Below the pieces are notes generated by a model. It saw only the letters and a list, made by a program, of their open reading frames with translations, was not told the DNA's origin and ran no database searches. Positions 1 to 7,720 of a DNA stretch of 16,509 nucleotides are shown piece after piece. This DNA comes from PWND01 sp964601515. GTDB taxonomy: Bacteria > Bacteroidota > Bacteroidia > Bacteroidales > UBA7960. Location of the stretch: positions 1 to 16,509 of the forward strand of contig CAZRNU010000064.1 in the NCBI GenBank assembly GCA_964601515.1. Direction: 5' to 3'. Position 1 is the stretch's first letter. Every line of letters begins with the position of its first letter. A program made the position numbers and the translations under genes.

Positions 1-1728
1 GGTTATGCAAGTTTAATAAGAAGAGATGGAAGAGTTATTATAGACAAAAGCATTGAGGAGCAAAATATAAATTCTGCGACCTATTTCAGACAAATGAACG
101 AAATGAAAAAAGGTCACTTAGCTTTTAACGACCCAAATGAAAATATTAAGAGCAGAAGAAAAAAACATATTTACTTTGCGTATTTCGAGCCATTACAAAG
201 CTTTATCACTGCAACTGTTTATCATAAAGACCTTATAACAGACCCGGTTAGAAATACTCAAAAAATCTTGTTATTCGCACTGATTTTTACTCTCATTTTG
301 TTTTCTATTGTTAACTATTATGTGATTGGGTTAAACATTACAAAACCGGTTAAAGGTTTAGTAAAAGTTGTTAGAGAATTAGCAAAAGGACGATTGCCGG
401 AAAAATACAATTATGGAAGTAAGAATGAAGTTGGCGAAATTGTTCAATCTTTTAATGAACTAATAGAGGGTATCAGAAGAACAGCAGAATTTGCAAGTGA
501 AATTGGGAAAAACAATTTTAATCATGATTTTAAGCCATTAAGCGACGAAGATGTACTTGGAAATTCATTAATTGAAATGAAAGTTAGCCTGCAGAAAGCC
601 GCTGAAGAAGAAGCTCTCAGGAAAATTGAAGACGAAAAAAGAAATTGGACTACTCAAGGCCTTGCCAAGTTTGCAGATATCTTAAGGCAAAACACTAATG
701 ATATTGAAGAACTAACCTACAATATCGTTAGTAATCTAATTGAATACATGAATATTAATCAAGGTGGAATTTTTATTCTAAATGATGAAGATGAAACTAA
801 TCTATATCTTGAATTAACTGCTTGTTTTGCATACGACAGAAGGAAATTTCTTGAAAAAAGAGTAAAAATTGGAGAAGGTCTTATTGGAACATGCTACCTG
901 GAAGGACAGACTATCTACCTTATAGATATTCCAAAAAATTATATTAAGATAACATCAGGACTTGGTGATGAAAATCCAAGCTCATTATTAATTGTACCGC
1001 TTAAAATTAACGATAAAATATTTGGTGTAATAGAATTAGCGTCATTTCATAAACTAGAAGATTACAAAATTGAATTTGTTGAAAAAATAGGTGAAAGTAT
1101 AGCTTCAACAATTGCTAATGTAAAAATAAACAATAACACTGCTTTATTACTTGAAAAATCGCAACAACAAGCTGAAGAGATGAGGGCACAGGAAGAGGAA
1201 ATGAGGCAAAACATGGAAGAGCTTTCTGCTACTCAAGAGGCTATGGCTGAGAAAGATAGGGAAAACCAATTTAGGATTGCTGAATTAAATCAGGAAATTA
1301 CCAGGCTGGAATCATTACTTTCCCAAAAAGGCTTATCAAATAATCAAAATCAGCAAAATGATTTTAATGACGAAATAAATGATTCGTTTTCACCTGAGGA
1401 AGATTTAAATATCAGTGAACCAACACTCGAGGAGGAAAATGATATTATAACTGAAGAAGAACTTGAAATTGATGAAGACCTCATTAGTACTGATGAAGAT
1501 TTAGTGATAGATTCTACCTCTGAAGATATTACTGATTCTGATATTGAAACTACTAAAGAATTATCAGAAAACGAACCTGATATTCAAAGTGAAAATATTA
1601 CTCCCGAAAGCACTGAATCGGGCGATATTACCAATGACTTATTAAAAGGAAACTCTGAAACCCAAAAAGAATGGGAAAAGCATTTAGGTAAGTCTGGTAA
1701 GATTTTTAAAAAAAGTAAGAAAAAATAA
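1..1728 (+). CDS. Membrane sensor protein, Cache-like/HAMP/GAF, no enzymatic output (5' partial)
   Basis: The frame is open from base 1, so the true start lies upstream and 575 residues are visible. Order: the tail of a probable extracytoplasmic Cache-like sensor (GYASLIRRDGRVIIDKS, later KKHIYFAYFEPL), a transmembrane helix at about bases 262-330 (ILLFALIFTLILFSIV), a HAMP linker starting NITKPVKGL at about 335-490, a GAF domain at about 660-1135 (GEGLIGTCYLEGQTIYLID, then VPLKINDKIFGVIELAS), and a Met/Glu-rich coiled coil at about 1141-1330 (EEMRAQEEEMRQNMEELSA). The last ~110 residues are Asp/Glu/Ser-rich and end in a basic KKSKKK tail. No kinase, cyclase, phosphatase or MCP signalling domain is visible. 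It probably senses an external signal and passes it on by protein contact. The 7-base gap to the antiporter gene suggests one transcript. The Cache call is inferred from a fragment. Confidence 0.85.
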   Translation, partial: GYASLIRRDGRVIIDKSIEEQNINSATYFRQMNEMKKGHLAFNDPNENIKSRRKKHIYFAYFEPLQSFITATVYHKDLITDPVRNTQKILLFALIFTLILFSIVNYYVIGLNITKPVKGLVKVVRELAKGRLPEKYNYGSKNEVGEIVQSFNELIEGIRRTAEFASEIGKNNFNHDFKPLSDEDVLGNSLIEMKVSLQKAAEEEALRKIEDEKRNWTTQGLAKFADILRQNTNDIEELTYNIVSNLIEYMNINQGGIFILNDEDETNLYLELTACFAYDRRKFLEKRVKIGEGLIGTCYLEGQTIYLIDIPKNYIKITSGLGDENPSSLLIVPLKINDKIFGVIELASFHKLEDYKIEFVEKIGESIASTIANVKINNNTALLLEKSQQQAEEMRAQEEEMRQNMEELSATQEAMAEKDRENQFRIAELNQEITRLESLLSQKGLSNNQNQQNDFNDEINDSFSPEEDLNISEPTLEEENDIITEEELEIDEDLISTDEDLVIDSTSEDITDSDIETTKELSENEPDIQSENITPESTESGDITNDLLKGNSETQKEWEKHLGKSGKIFKKSKKK

Positions 1729-1735
1729 ATAAACC

Positions 1736-3409
1736 ATGAGTTGGATTTCACTTCTTTCAGAAAATCCATTTTATGAGTTTGCAATAATTCTTTTTTTTGC
1801 TGCTCTTCTAGGAGGGTTGGGGCAAATTTTGAAGCAGCCTTTAATTGTAATGTTTATTGCCCTCGGAATTATTGTTGGGCCTGCTATTCTCGATGTTGTA
1901 AAATCAAAAGACAACATACATCTATTATCCGAAATAGGAATTGCTATTCTGCTTTTCATTGTTGGATTAAAACTTGACCTTAGGATTATAAAGTCGGTTG
2001 GAAGAATAGCCCTTCTCACAGGACTTGGACAGGTTCTATTTACAAGTTTAATTGGATACTTCATTGGGGTTGGATTAGGATTCTCTAACCTCCATAGTTT
2101 TTATATTGCGGTTGCATTGACATTTTCTAGCACTATCATTATTGTTAAGCTTCTTACGGATAAAAAAGAAATAGACTCTCTGCATGGGCAAATTGCCATA
2201 GGATTCCTTATTGTTCAGGATATTGTTGTTATTCTTGTAATGATTGTATTATCTACTATTGGAAAACAGCAGGATACAAACATAATGCAAGAAATTTTAA
2301 CTACGGCTGTTTCAGGAGTTATTCTTATCATTCTGACTATTATAATGATGAGATATGTTATACCAAGAATAAGTTATTTTCTTGCTAAATCGATTGAAAT
2401 ACTAACACTTTTCGCTGTTGCATGGGCAGTTACTCTGGCAATGGCAGGTGATTTAATGGGTTTTAGCAGAGAAGTTGGAGCATTTTTAGCCGGTGTGAGC
2501 CTTGCCTCATCACAATTTAAAGATGTTATTAGCAGTAGAATGGCTAGCTTGAGAGACTTTCTGCTGTTGTTTTTCTTTGTAAATCTGGGAATTAATCTTA
2601 ATCTTAGCGTAATTAGCGCTCAAGTGCCTGAAGCTGTTATTTTTTCACTTTTTGTTCTTATAGGAAATCCTTTAATAGTATTAATAATAATGGGTATAAT
2701 GGGATACAGAAAAAGAACTTCTTTTCTTGCAGGGTTAACCGTCGCCCAAATAAGTGAATTTTCTTTGATATTTGCAGGACTTGGCTTAGCTGTCGGACAT
2801 ATTAATGAAGAGATTGTAGGATTAATAACTTTAGTTGGACTTATTACAATTGGTTTGTCAACTTATTTGATTTTATATTCTCATCAAATATATGAGTTCA
2901 TTTCTCCGGCTCTAAGAATTTTTCAAAGAAAGATTCCATATAGGGAACAAAACTATAAACTTGAAATACCAAGTAATTTTGACATTATAATTTTCGGATT
3001 AGGTCGATTTGGAAGCAATATTGCAGACATGCTAGACCAACACCCTGAGATTTCTTACCTCGGCGTTGATTTTGATCCTGAAATAGTGAAAATTAACAAA
3101 TCGGTTGGAAGAACCATAATTTATGGGGAGCTTGATGACCCGGAAACTATAGAACAAATTCCTCTGGAAAAAACAAAATGCATCATTTGTACTGTTCGGG
3201 AAAGCGAAGCATCAATTAAACTAATCAAAAACCTAAAAAGGAATAAATACAAGGGAAAAATATACTTAACTGCGCTTAATGAGAAAGACATAGAAATGCT
3301 TAGTCCATGCGGTGCAGATGAAATCTTGTTTCCACAGCAAATGGCTGCTGCAAACTTCTATAATTCTGTAATTAAGAAAATTTTGGACTCAGACCATTGT
3401 AAAAATTAA
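1736..3409 (+). CDS. KefB-type (CPA2) cation:proton antiporter with RCK-N domain
   Basis: Predicted inner-membrane monovalent cation:proton antiporter of 557 aa. Residues 10-385 hold about a dozen hydrophobic helices of the Na+/H+ exchanger fold, with the family's LTFSSTIIIVKLL segment at 128-140 and the HGQIAIGFLIVQD segment ending in Q161-D162. Residues 415-530 form an RCK-N/TrkA-N Rossmann domain with nucleotide loop GLGRFG at 421-426 and an acidic residue after strand two (GVDFD, D445), consistent with NAD(H) control of transport. The protein ends soon after RCK-N, without an RCK-C domain, as in KefB/KefC. Family knowledge suggests K+ or Na+ efflux and pH or electrophile defence, but the ion cannot be read from sequence. 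It follows the sensor gene after 7 bases, and its stop overlaps the convergent small gene by 4 bases. Confidence 0.9.
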   Translation: MSWISLLSENPFYEFAIILFFAALLGGLGQILKQPLIVMFIALGIIVGPAILDVVKSKDNIHLLSEIGIAILLFIVGLKLDLRIIKSVGRIALLTGLGQVLFTSLIGYFIGVGLGFSNLHSFYIAVALTFSSTIIIVKLLTDKKEIDSLHGQIAIGFLIVQDIVVILVMIVLSTIGKQQDTNIMQEILTTAVSGVILIILTIIMMRYVIPRISYFLAKSIEILTLFAVAWAVTLAMAGDLMGFSREVGAFLAGVSLASSQFKDVISSRMASLRDFLLLFFFVNLGINLNLSVISAQVPEAVIFSLFVLIGNPLIVLIIMGIMGYRKRTSFLAGLTVAQISEFSLIFAGLGLAVGHINEEIVGLITLVGLITIGLSTYLILYSHQIYEFISPALRIFQRKIPYREQNYKLEIPSNFDIIIFGLGRFGSNIADMLDQHPEISYLGVDFDPEIVKINKSVGRTIIYGELDDPETIEQIPLEKTKCIICTVRESEASIKLIKNLKRNKYKGKIYLTALNEKDIEMLSPCGADEILFPQQMAAANFYNSVIKKILDSDHCKN

Positions 3410-3687
3410 TATATTACCAACCGAACAACCTGTGAACCATAATTGCCTTTAAGTCTAACATTTGATTGCAAATAAACTACAGCCTGAGACTGTATACCAT
3501 CAATTATCTGCAATGCAATAACATCATAAGCGCTATTGTTAGGGTTCCAATACATAACAACAGCCGCAACACTGTCATATTCCGGGATTGTTGTGGGATT
3601 TACAGGTTGAGGGTTGGAGGCCAACAAAGAAAATGACAGAATTCCCAAAATCAGTAAAATACTAAGAATAGTTTTTGAGTTGCTCAT
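3406..3687 (-). CDS. Small secreted protein of unknown function
   Basis: Encodes 93 aa from the ATG at 3687. An in-frame ATG at 3735 is less likely because it lies next to or upstream of the predicted promoter, and only the 3687 start puts the hydrophobic stretch at the N-terminus. Residues 1-23 look like a Sec signal peptide (MSNSKTILSILLILGILSFS), leaving about 70 mature residues rich in Val, Tyr, Asn and Gln (SVAAVVMYWNPNNSAYDVIA). No lipobox Cys, no cysteines at all and no catalytic motif are seen. I recognise no family. It sits alone between the antiporter, whose stop region it shares, and the carboxylase operon, with which it shares a promoter region. It is probably periplasmic or surface-exposed. 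Confidence 0.65.
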   Translation of the reverse strand: MSNSKTILSILLILGILSFSLLASNPQPVNPTTIPEYDSVAAVVMYWNPNNSAYDVIALQIIDGIQSQAVVYLQSNVRLKGNYGSQVVRLVIY

Positions 3688-3732
3688 AGGCTCTGTTTCA
3701 TGAATTTTCCAATTATCACTAAATAAGTTGAG

Positions 3733-3740
3733 CAAAAATA
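3733..3740 (-). promoter_or_regulatory. Predicted -7 element for the small secreted protein gene
   Basis: On the minus strand this reads TATTTTTG, matching the Bacteroidota -7 consensus TAnnTTTG. Transcription would start near 3726, about 40 bases before the ATG at 3687, which supports that start over the one at 3735. No convincing TTTG -33 element is seen. Confidence 0.45.
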
Positions 3741-3768
3741 AGCTTAAATCTTTTAATAAATAAATTCG

Positions 3769-3776
3769 TAACTTTG
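3769..3776 (+). promoter_or_regulatory. Predicted -7 element of the acyl-CoA carboxylase operon
   Basis: TAACTTTG matches the Bacteroidota -7 consensus TAnnTTTG and lies 24 bases before the ATG at 3801, implying a leader of roughly 20 bases. The -33 region lacks a clear TTTG. It is back to back with the divergent -7 element at 3733-3740, so the 28 bases between them (3741-3768) serve both directions. Confidence 0.5.
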
Positions 3777-3800
3777 GTATAGGAAAAATTAAGCAAGTGT

Positions 3801-5315
3801 ATGATAAAAAAAATTCTAATCGCCAACCGCGGCGAGATAGCTATGCGAGTTATGCGCTCTTGCAGGGAAATGGGCATAAAAACAGTGGCTATTTTCTCAG
3901 AGGCCGATCGAACTTCCAAACATGTTAGTTTTGCAGATGAAGCTGTTTGTGTTGGGCCTGCTCCTTCAAAAGAAAGCTATCTTGTTGCTGACAACATAAT
4001 CAAAGCCTGTAAAGACACCGGAGCTGACGCTGTTCACCCCGGATACGGTTTCCTTTCTGAAAACGCATCATTTGCAGATTGTTGCAAAAAAGAAGGCATT
4101 ATTTTCATTGGGCCAAAACCATATGCAATGTGCAAGATGGGAGACAAAATTACTGCAAGAAAAACGATGATAGCAGCAGGCGTTCCTGTTGTTCCCGGCA
4201 CCAAAGAAAACCTATCTGACAGGAAAAAAGCGGAAGAAATTGCAAAAAAGATAGGTTATCCTGTTATGGTTAAAGCGTCTGCAGGAGGTGGCGGCAAAGG
4301 GATGAGACTGGTAAACTCAGGCAAGGAACTATGGGAGGCAGTAGTTGCCGCTAAATCGGAGGCGTTATCTGCATTTGGAGATGATACAGTTTACATGGAA
4401 AAATATATAAAATCTCCTCACCATATTGAATTTCAGATATTGGCTGACAAGTTTGGTAATACTATTCATTTATGCGAGAGAGAATGCTCTATTCAAAGGC
4501 GACATCAGAAAATAATTGAAGAAACTCCTTCACCACTAATGACACCGGAACTTAGAGCTGAAATGGGGCAAGCTGCAATAAATGCAGCAAAATCAGTAAA
4601 ATATATTGGTGCAGGAACTGTAGAATTTCTGGTAGATGATAAGCTAAACTATTATTTTCTTGAGATGAACACAAGATTACAGGTTGAACACCCAATTACA
4701 GAAAAAGTACTGGGGATAGACCTTGTAAAAGAACAAATAAATATTGCAAATGGCAAAAAATTATCATTCAAACAAAGTGATATTGTTCAACGTGGACATG
4801 CAATTGAGTGTAGAATAAATGCAGAAGATGTAGACAATAATTTCATGCCGGCCCCCGGAATAATTAAACATGTTACTGAGCCAAAGGGGATTGGAGTTAG
4901 AGTTGATAGCTATGTGTATGATGGTTATGAAATCCCGATTTATTATGACCCTATGATTTCCAAACTAATTGTTAGAGCTGCCAACAGGAAGTATGCCATA
5001 GAAAGAATGAAAAGGGTTTTGCACGAATATCGAATTTCAGGCATTAAAACAAATATCAGTTTTCTAAGAAAAATAATGGGTATTGCTGACTTTGTGAAGG
5101 GAAAATACGATACACATTTCATCGAAAAACATTATGATGCTTTATTAAAGCCTACCAAAGCTTCTAAAACACTCACAGAAGATATGGCAATAATTGCTGC
5201 ATATTTTGATTATATTTTAAACCTTGAAGAAAACAAACCAAAAACGCCTGCCGAATCAAGAGCCATAAATCGTTGGAAAGAATTTGGCAAAAGAAAGGGT
5301 GTTTTGCGTATTTAA
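3801..5315 (+). CDS. accC: Biotin carboxylase subunit of acyl-CoA carboxylase
   Basis: ATP- and bicarbonate-dependent biotin carboxylase of 504 aa; it carboxylates the biotin on the carrier protein encoded next. The N-terminus MIKKILIANRGEIAMRV is the canonical start. Core residues align with those known from E. coli AccC: K116, K158, the ATP-grasp glycine loop at 161-167 (AGGGGKG), ECSIQRRHQKIIEE at 228-241, E275, and the EMNTRLQVEH active-site block at 288-297. It is about 50 aa longer than the E. coli subunit, with a C-terminal extension (TEDMAIIAAYFDYIL) as seen in PccA/PycA-type subunits. A promoter-like element lies 24 bases upstream, and the carrier gene follows after 23 bases. Subunit identity is firm; the acyl-CoA substrate of the complex is not. 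Confidence 0.95.
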   Translation: MIKKILIANRGEIAMRVMRSCREMGIKTVAIFSEADRTSKHVSFADEAVCVGPAPSKESYLVADNIIKACKDTGADAVHPGYGFLSENASFADCCKKEGIIFIGPKPYAMCKMGDKITARKTMIAAGVPVVPGTKENLSDRKKAEEIAKKIGYPVMVKASAGGGGKGMRLVNSGKELWEAVVAAKSEALSAFGDDTVYMEKYIKSPHHIEFQILADKFGNTIHLCERECSIQRRHQKIIEETPSPLMTPELRAEMGQAAINAAKSVKYIGAGTVEFLVDDKLNYYFLEMNTRLQVEHPITEKVLGIDLVKEQINIANGKKLSFKQSDIVQRGHAIECRINAEDVDNNFMPAPGIIKHVTEPKGIGVRVDSYVYDGYEIPIYYDPMISKLIVRAANRKYAIERMKRVLHEYRISGIKTNISFLRKIMGIADFVKGKYDTHFIEKHYDALLKPTKASKTLTEDMAIIAAYFDYILNLEENKPKTPAESRAINRWKEFGKRKGVLRI

Positions 5316-5338
5316 AAAACATCATTAAAAACATTACA

Positions 5339-5851
5339 ATGGCAATAGAAATACAAATTGGTGAAAGAGTAGCAAATGTTGAACTTTTAGGCATTGACGG
5401 AAATAAAGTACAAATTCAAATTGACGATAAAACCTACGATGTTGACATAAGCATGCTGGAAAATGGCGTTTACTCTATACTACATCAAAATAAATCTTAC
5501 AATTTGGAATTAGTTAAATCATCAGATGACTCCAAAAAATATGAAGTAAGCACTCTTTATAATACTCTTCCTGTTGAAATAGTTGATGTTCACAGAAAAT
5601 ATATGAAGAGTAGGCAAAAAGATGATATTGATGAGGGTCAGGAAAGAATCTCCACTCCGATGCCCGGCAAGGTTATTAAAATTCCGGTAAAAGTAGGTGA
5701 CAAAATTGAACCGGGGCAAACAGTAATTATTGTTGAAGCTATGAAAATGCAAAGCGAATACAAGGTTAAGCGCGAATGCAAGATTAAGGAGATACTTGTT
5801 AGAGAAGGTGATACAGTGGAGGGCAACCAAACTTTGGTAATCTTAGAATAA
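5339..5851 (+). CDS. Biotin carboxyl carrier protein subunit
   Basis: Carries biotin between the carboxylase and carboxyltransferase active sites. Started at the ATG at 5339 (MAIEIQIGERVANVELLG), giving 170 aa; a longer reading from 5273 would overlap the preceding gene by 43 bases and adds nothing conserved. Residues ~95-170 form the biotinyl/lipoyl fold, with the biotinylation motif EAMKM and acceptor Lys136 (codon 5744-5746), and the family's STPMPGKVIKIPVKVGDKI entry strands. The first ~75 residues are beta-rich (YDVDISMLENGVYSILHQN) and may correspond to the BT scaffold domain that links subunits in propionyl-CoA carboxylase alpha chains; this is inference. Second gene of the carboxylase operon. 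Confidence 0.92.
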   Translation: MAIEIQIGERVANVELLGIDGNKVQIQIDDKTYDVDISMLENGVYSILHQNKSYNLELVKSSDDSKKYEVSTLYNTLPVEIVDVHRKYMKSRQKDDIDEGQERISTPMPGKVIKIPVKVGDKIEPGQTVIIVEAMKMQSEYKVKRECKIKEILVREGDTVEGNQTLVILE

Positions 5852-5873
5852 AAAATACAGGATATGAATATGG

Positions 5874-5901
5874 GGTATCAGGTATCAGGTGTCTGGTATC
5901 G
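5874..5901 (+). repeat. Heptanucleotide tandem repeat, 4 copies
   Basis: Four contiguous 7-mers: GGTATCA, GGTATCA, GGTGTCT, GGTATCG, followed by GGGATAAT. It fills much of the gap between the carrier and carboxyltransferase genes. It lies inside a possible GTG-start extension of the downstream reading frame, which is why that extension was rejected. Confidence 0.85.
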
Positions 5902-5927
5902 GGATAATTTCATTAAAAATGAGCATT

Positions 5928-7532
5928 ATGAAGAAAGAATCAGATAATAACAAAAAGCCTAATTTTAACAAAAAGGCTAATGTAGATGTAAAAAAGGTAA
6001 TAACTTTTGATGATAAGGTCAAAGTTTTTGAAAATAAAATAAAGCAAGCTGAACTTGGAGGGGGCTTGGACAAAATTAAGAAGCAGCATGAATCCGGCAA
6101 AATGACGGCCAGAGAACGAATTGAAATTTTTCTTGATGCAGGCAGTTTTGTAGAAATTGACAAACTAGTTGTGCATAAATGTACAGACTTTGGAATGGAA
6201 AAAACTAAGATTCCGGGTGATGGGATAGTTGCAGGATATGGGAAAGTTGACGGAAGACTGGTATATGTTTTTGCATACGATTTCACAGTTTTCGGAGGCT
6301 CATTAAGTCGTACCAATGCCGATAAAATAATTAAACTTCAAAAGCTGGCTTTAAAAAATGGAGTTCCTATAATAGGAATAAATGATTCAGGTGGAGCACG
6401 TATACAGGAGGGCATAAGTAGTTTAGGAGGATATGCTGATATTTTTTATAATAATACCATGGCTTCAGGTGTAATTCCACAGATTTCTGCTATTATGGGA
6501 CCTTGTGCAGGTGGTGCTGTATACTCCCCTGCCCTAACAGATTTCATCTTTATGGTAAAAGATAACAGCCACATGTTTGTTACAGGCCCTGATGTTATTA
6601 AAGCCGTTACACATGAAGAAGTAACAAAAGAGGACCTCGGTGGTGCTCTTACTCACAACTCAAAAAGTGGTGTTGCTCACTTTATGGGAGAGAATGAAGA
6701 AACAACTCTGATGATGATGAGAGAATTGTTAAGTTTTCTACCATCAAACAATATGGAAGATGCCCCTATTAGACACTGCGATGATGATATTTACAGAGAA
6801 GATGAAAAACTCAACACCCTTGTTCCGGAAGACCCGAACAAACCCTATGATATAAAAGAATTGATTTATTCAGTGGTTGACAATGGATATTTCTTTGAGG
6901 TAGCTCCTCATTTTGCAGCAAATATTGTTATTGGATATGCATGGATGGGTGGACGCAGTGTAGGAATAGTAGCAAACCAACCTGCGGTTTTGGCAGGGGT
7001 ATTAGATATTAATGCCTCAATTAAGGCAGCTCGTTTCATCAGATTTTGCGATGCCTTCAACATTCCGATAATAACCCTGCAGGATGTACCCGGGTTTTTG
7101 CCGGGAACTATCCAAGAACACGCAGGAATTATCCGCAACGGAGCTAAACTGGTATTCGCCTATTCAGAAGCTACTGTTCCAAAGATTACCTTGATAACAA
7201 GAAAATCATATGGTGGAGCATATTGCGTTATGTCGAGCAAACACATTGGAGCTGATGTAAACTTAGCATACCCCTCTGCTGAGATTGCGGTAATGGGACC
7301 TGAAGGTGCAGTAAACATTCTTTATAGGAATATTGACCCGGAAGAAAAGGTAAAAATCTTGGATGATTACAAAACCAGATTTGCAAACCCATACCAAGCA
7401 GCAGAATTGGGATATATCGATGAGATAATAATGCCAAAACATACCAGAATAAAACTAATTCAGGCATTGGAAATGACTGAAAATAAAACAGTTAATAATC
7501 CTCCGAAAAAGCACGGTAATATTCCGTTGTAG
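5928..7532 (+). CDS. Acyl-CoA carboxyltransferase subunit (PccB/MmdA family)
   Basis: Transfers the carboxyl group from carboxybiotin to an acyl-CoA, probably propionyl-CoA or acetyl-CoA. Started at the ATG at 5928 (MKKESDNN, 534 aa); the in-frame ATG at 5919 is equally possible. The GTG at 5889 is rejected because it lies in the heptamer repeat. The N-terminal crotonase-fold half shows SGGARIQEG and the oxyanion-hole block GPCAGGAVYSPALTDF, then VTHEEVTKEDLGGA. The C-terminal half shows DVPGFLPGTIQEHAGIIRNG and YGGAYCVMSSKHIGAD, and the protein ends PPKKHGNIPL as PccB proteins do. The specificity position within GGAYxVM is Cys433. Linkage to biotin carboxylase argues for an ATP-dependent carboxylase rather than the Na+-pumping methylmalonyl-CoA decarboxylase, whose other subunits are absent here. 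Confidence 0.92.
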   Translation: MKKESDNNKKPNFNKKANVDVKKVITFDDKVKVFENKIKQAELGGGLDKIKKQHESGKMTARERIEIFLDAGSFVEIDKLVVHKCTDFGMEKTKIPGDGIVAGYGKVDGRLVYVFAYDFTVFGGSLSRTNADKIIKLQKLALKNGVPIIGINDSGGARIQEGISSLGGYADIFYNNTMASGVIPQISAIMGPCAGGAVYSPALTDFIFMVKDNSHMFVTGPDVIKAVTHEEVTKEDLGGALTHNSKSGVAHFMGENEETTLMMMRELLSFLPSNNMEDAPIRHCDDDIYREDEKLNTLVPEDPNKPYDIKELIYSVVDNGYFFEVAPHFAANIVIGYAWMGGRSVGIVANQPAVLAGVLDINASIKAARFIRFCDAFNIPIITLQDVPGFLPGTIQEHAGIIRNGAKLVFAYSEATVPKITLITRKSYGGAYCVMSSKHIGADVNLAYPSAEIAVMGPEGAVNILYRNIDPEEKVKILDDYKTRFANPYQAAELGYIDEIIMPKHTRIKLIQALEMTENKTVNNPPKKHGNIPL

Positions 7533-7615
7533 AAAAAAATTAATAATAGAAGTTTAGAGATTAATAAACTATTTCAATAAAATTGAATTCAATGAATTCC
7601 TAAAAAATATAATAC

Positions 7616-7623
7616 TACCTTTG
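7616..7623 (+). promoter_or_regulatory. Possible -7 element upstream of the methyltransferase gene
   Basis: TACCTTTG matches TAnnTTTG. It sits in the 188-base gap after the carboxylase operon and would give a leader of about 90 bases. It overlaps a small inverted repeat, CTACC-TTT-GGTAG (7615-7627). No -33 element is evident. The same gap holds a weak AT-only hairpin (AGTTTA/TAAACT, 7551-7570) that could help end the carboxylase transcript. Confidence 0.3.
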
Positions 7624-7720
7624 GTAGCTGAAACCAAACCTTCAGATAGCTAAACTTTTCATTTTTCGGTTTAATAATGGCGGGTTTGACAAATATAAAG
7701 TTTAATTTAAAATACAAAAA

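Noticed and set aside
5273..5338. Longer start for the biotin carrier protein
   Set aside because: It would overlap the biotin carboxylase gene by 43 bases and add non-conserved residues; the ATG at 5339 fits the family start.
5889..5927. N-terminal extension of the carboxyltransferase from a GTG
   Set aside because: It begins inside the heptamer repeat and encodes nothing resembling the family; ATGs at 5919 and 5928 are better starts.
5928..7532. Na+-pumping methylmalonyl-CoA decarboxylase alpha subunit
   Set aside because: The gene is linked to an ATP-dependent biotin carboxylase, and no beta, gamma or delta membrane subunits are present, so a carboxylase complex fits better.
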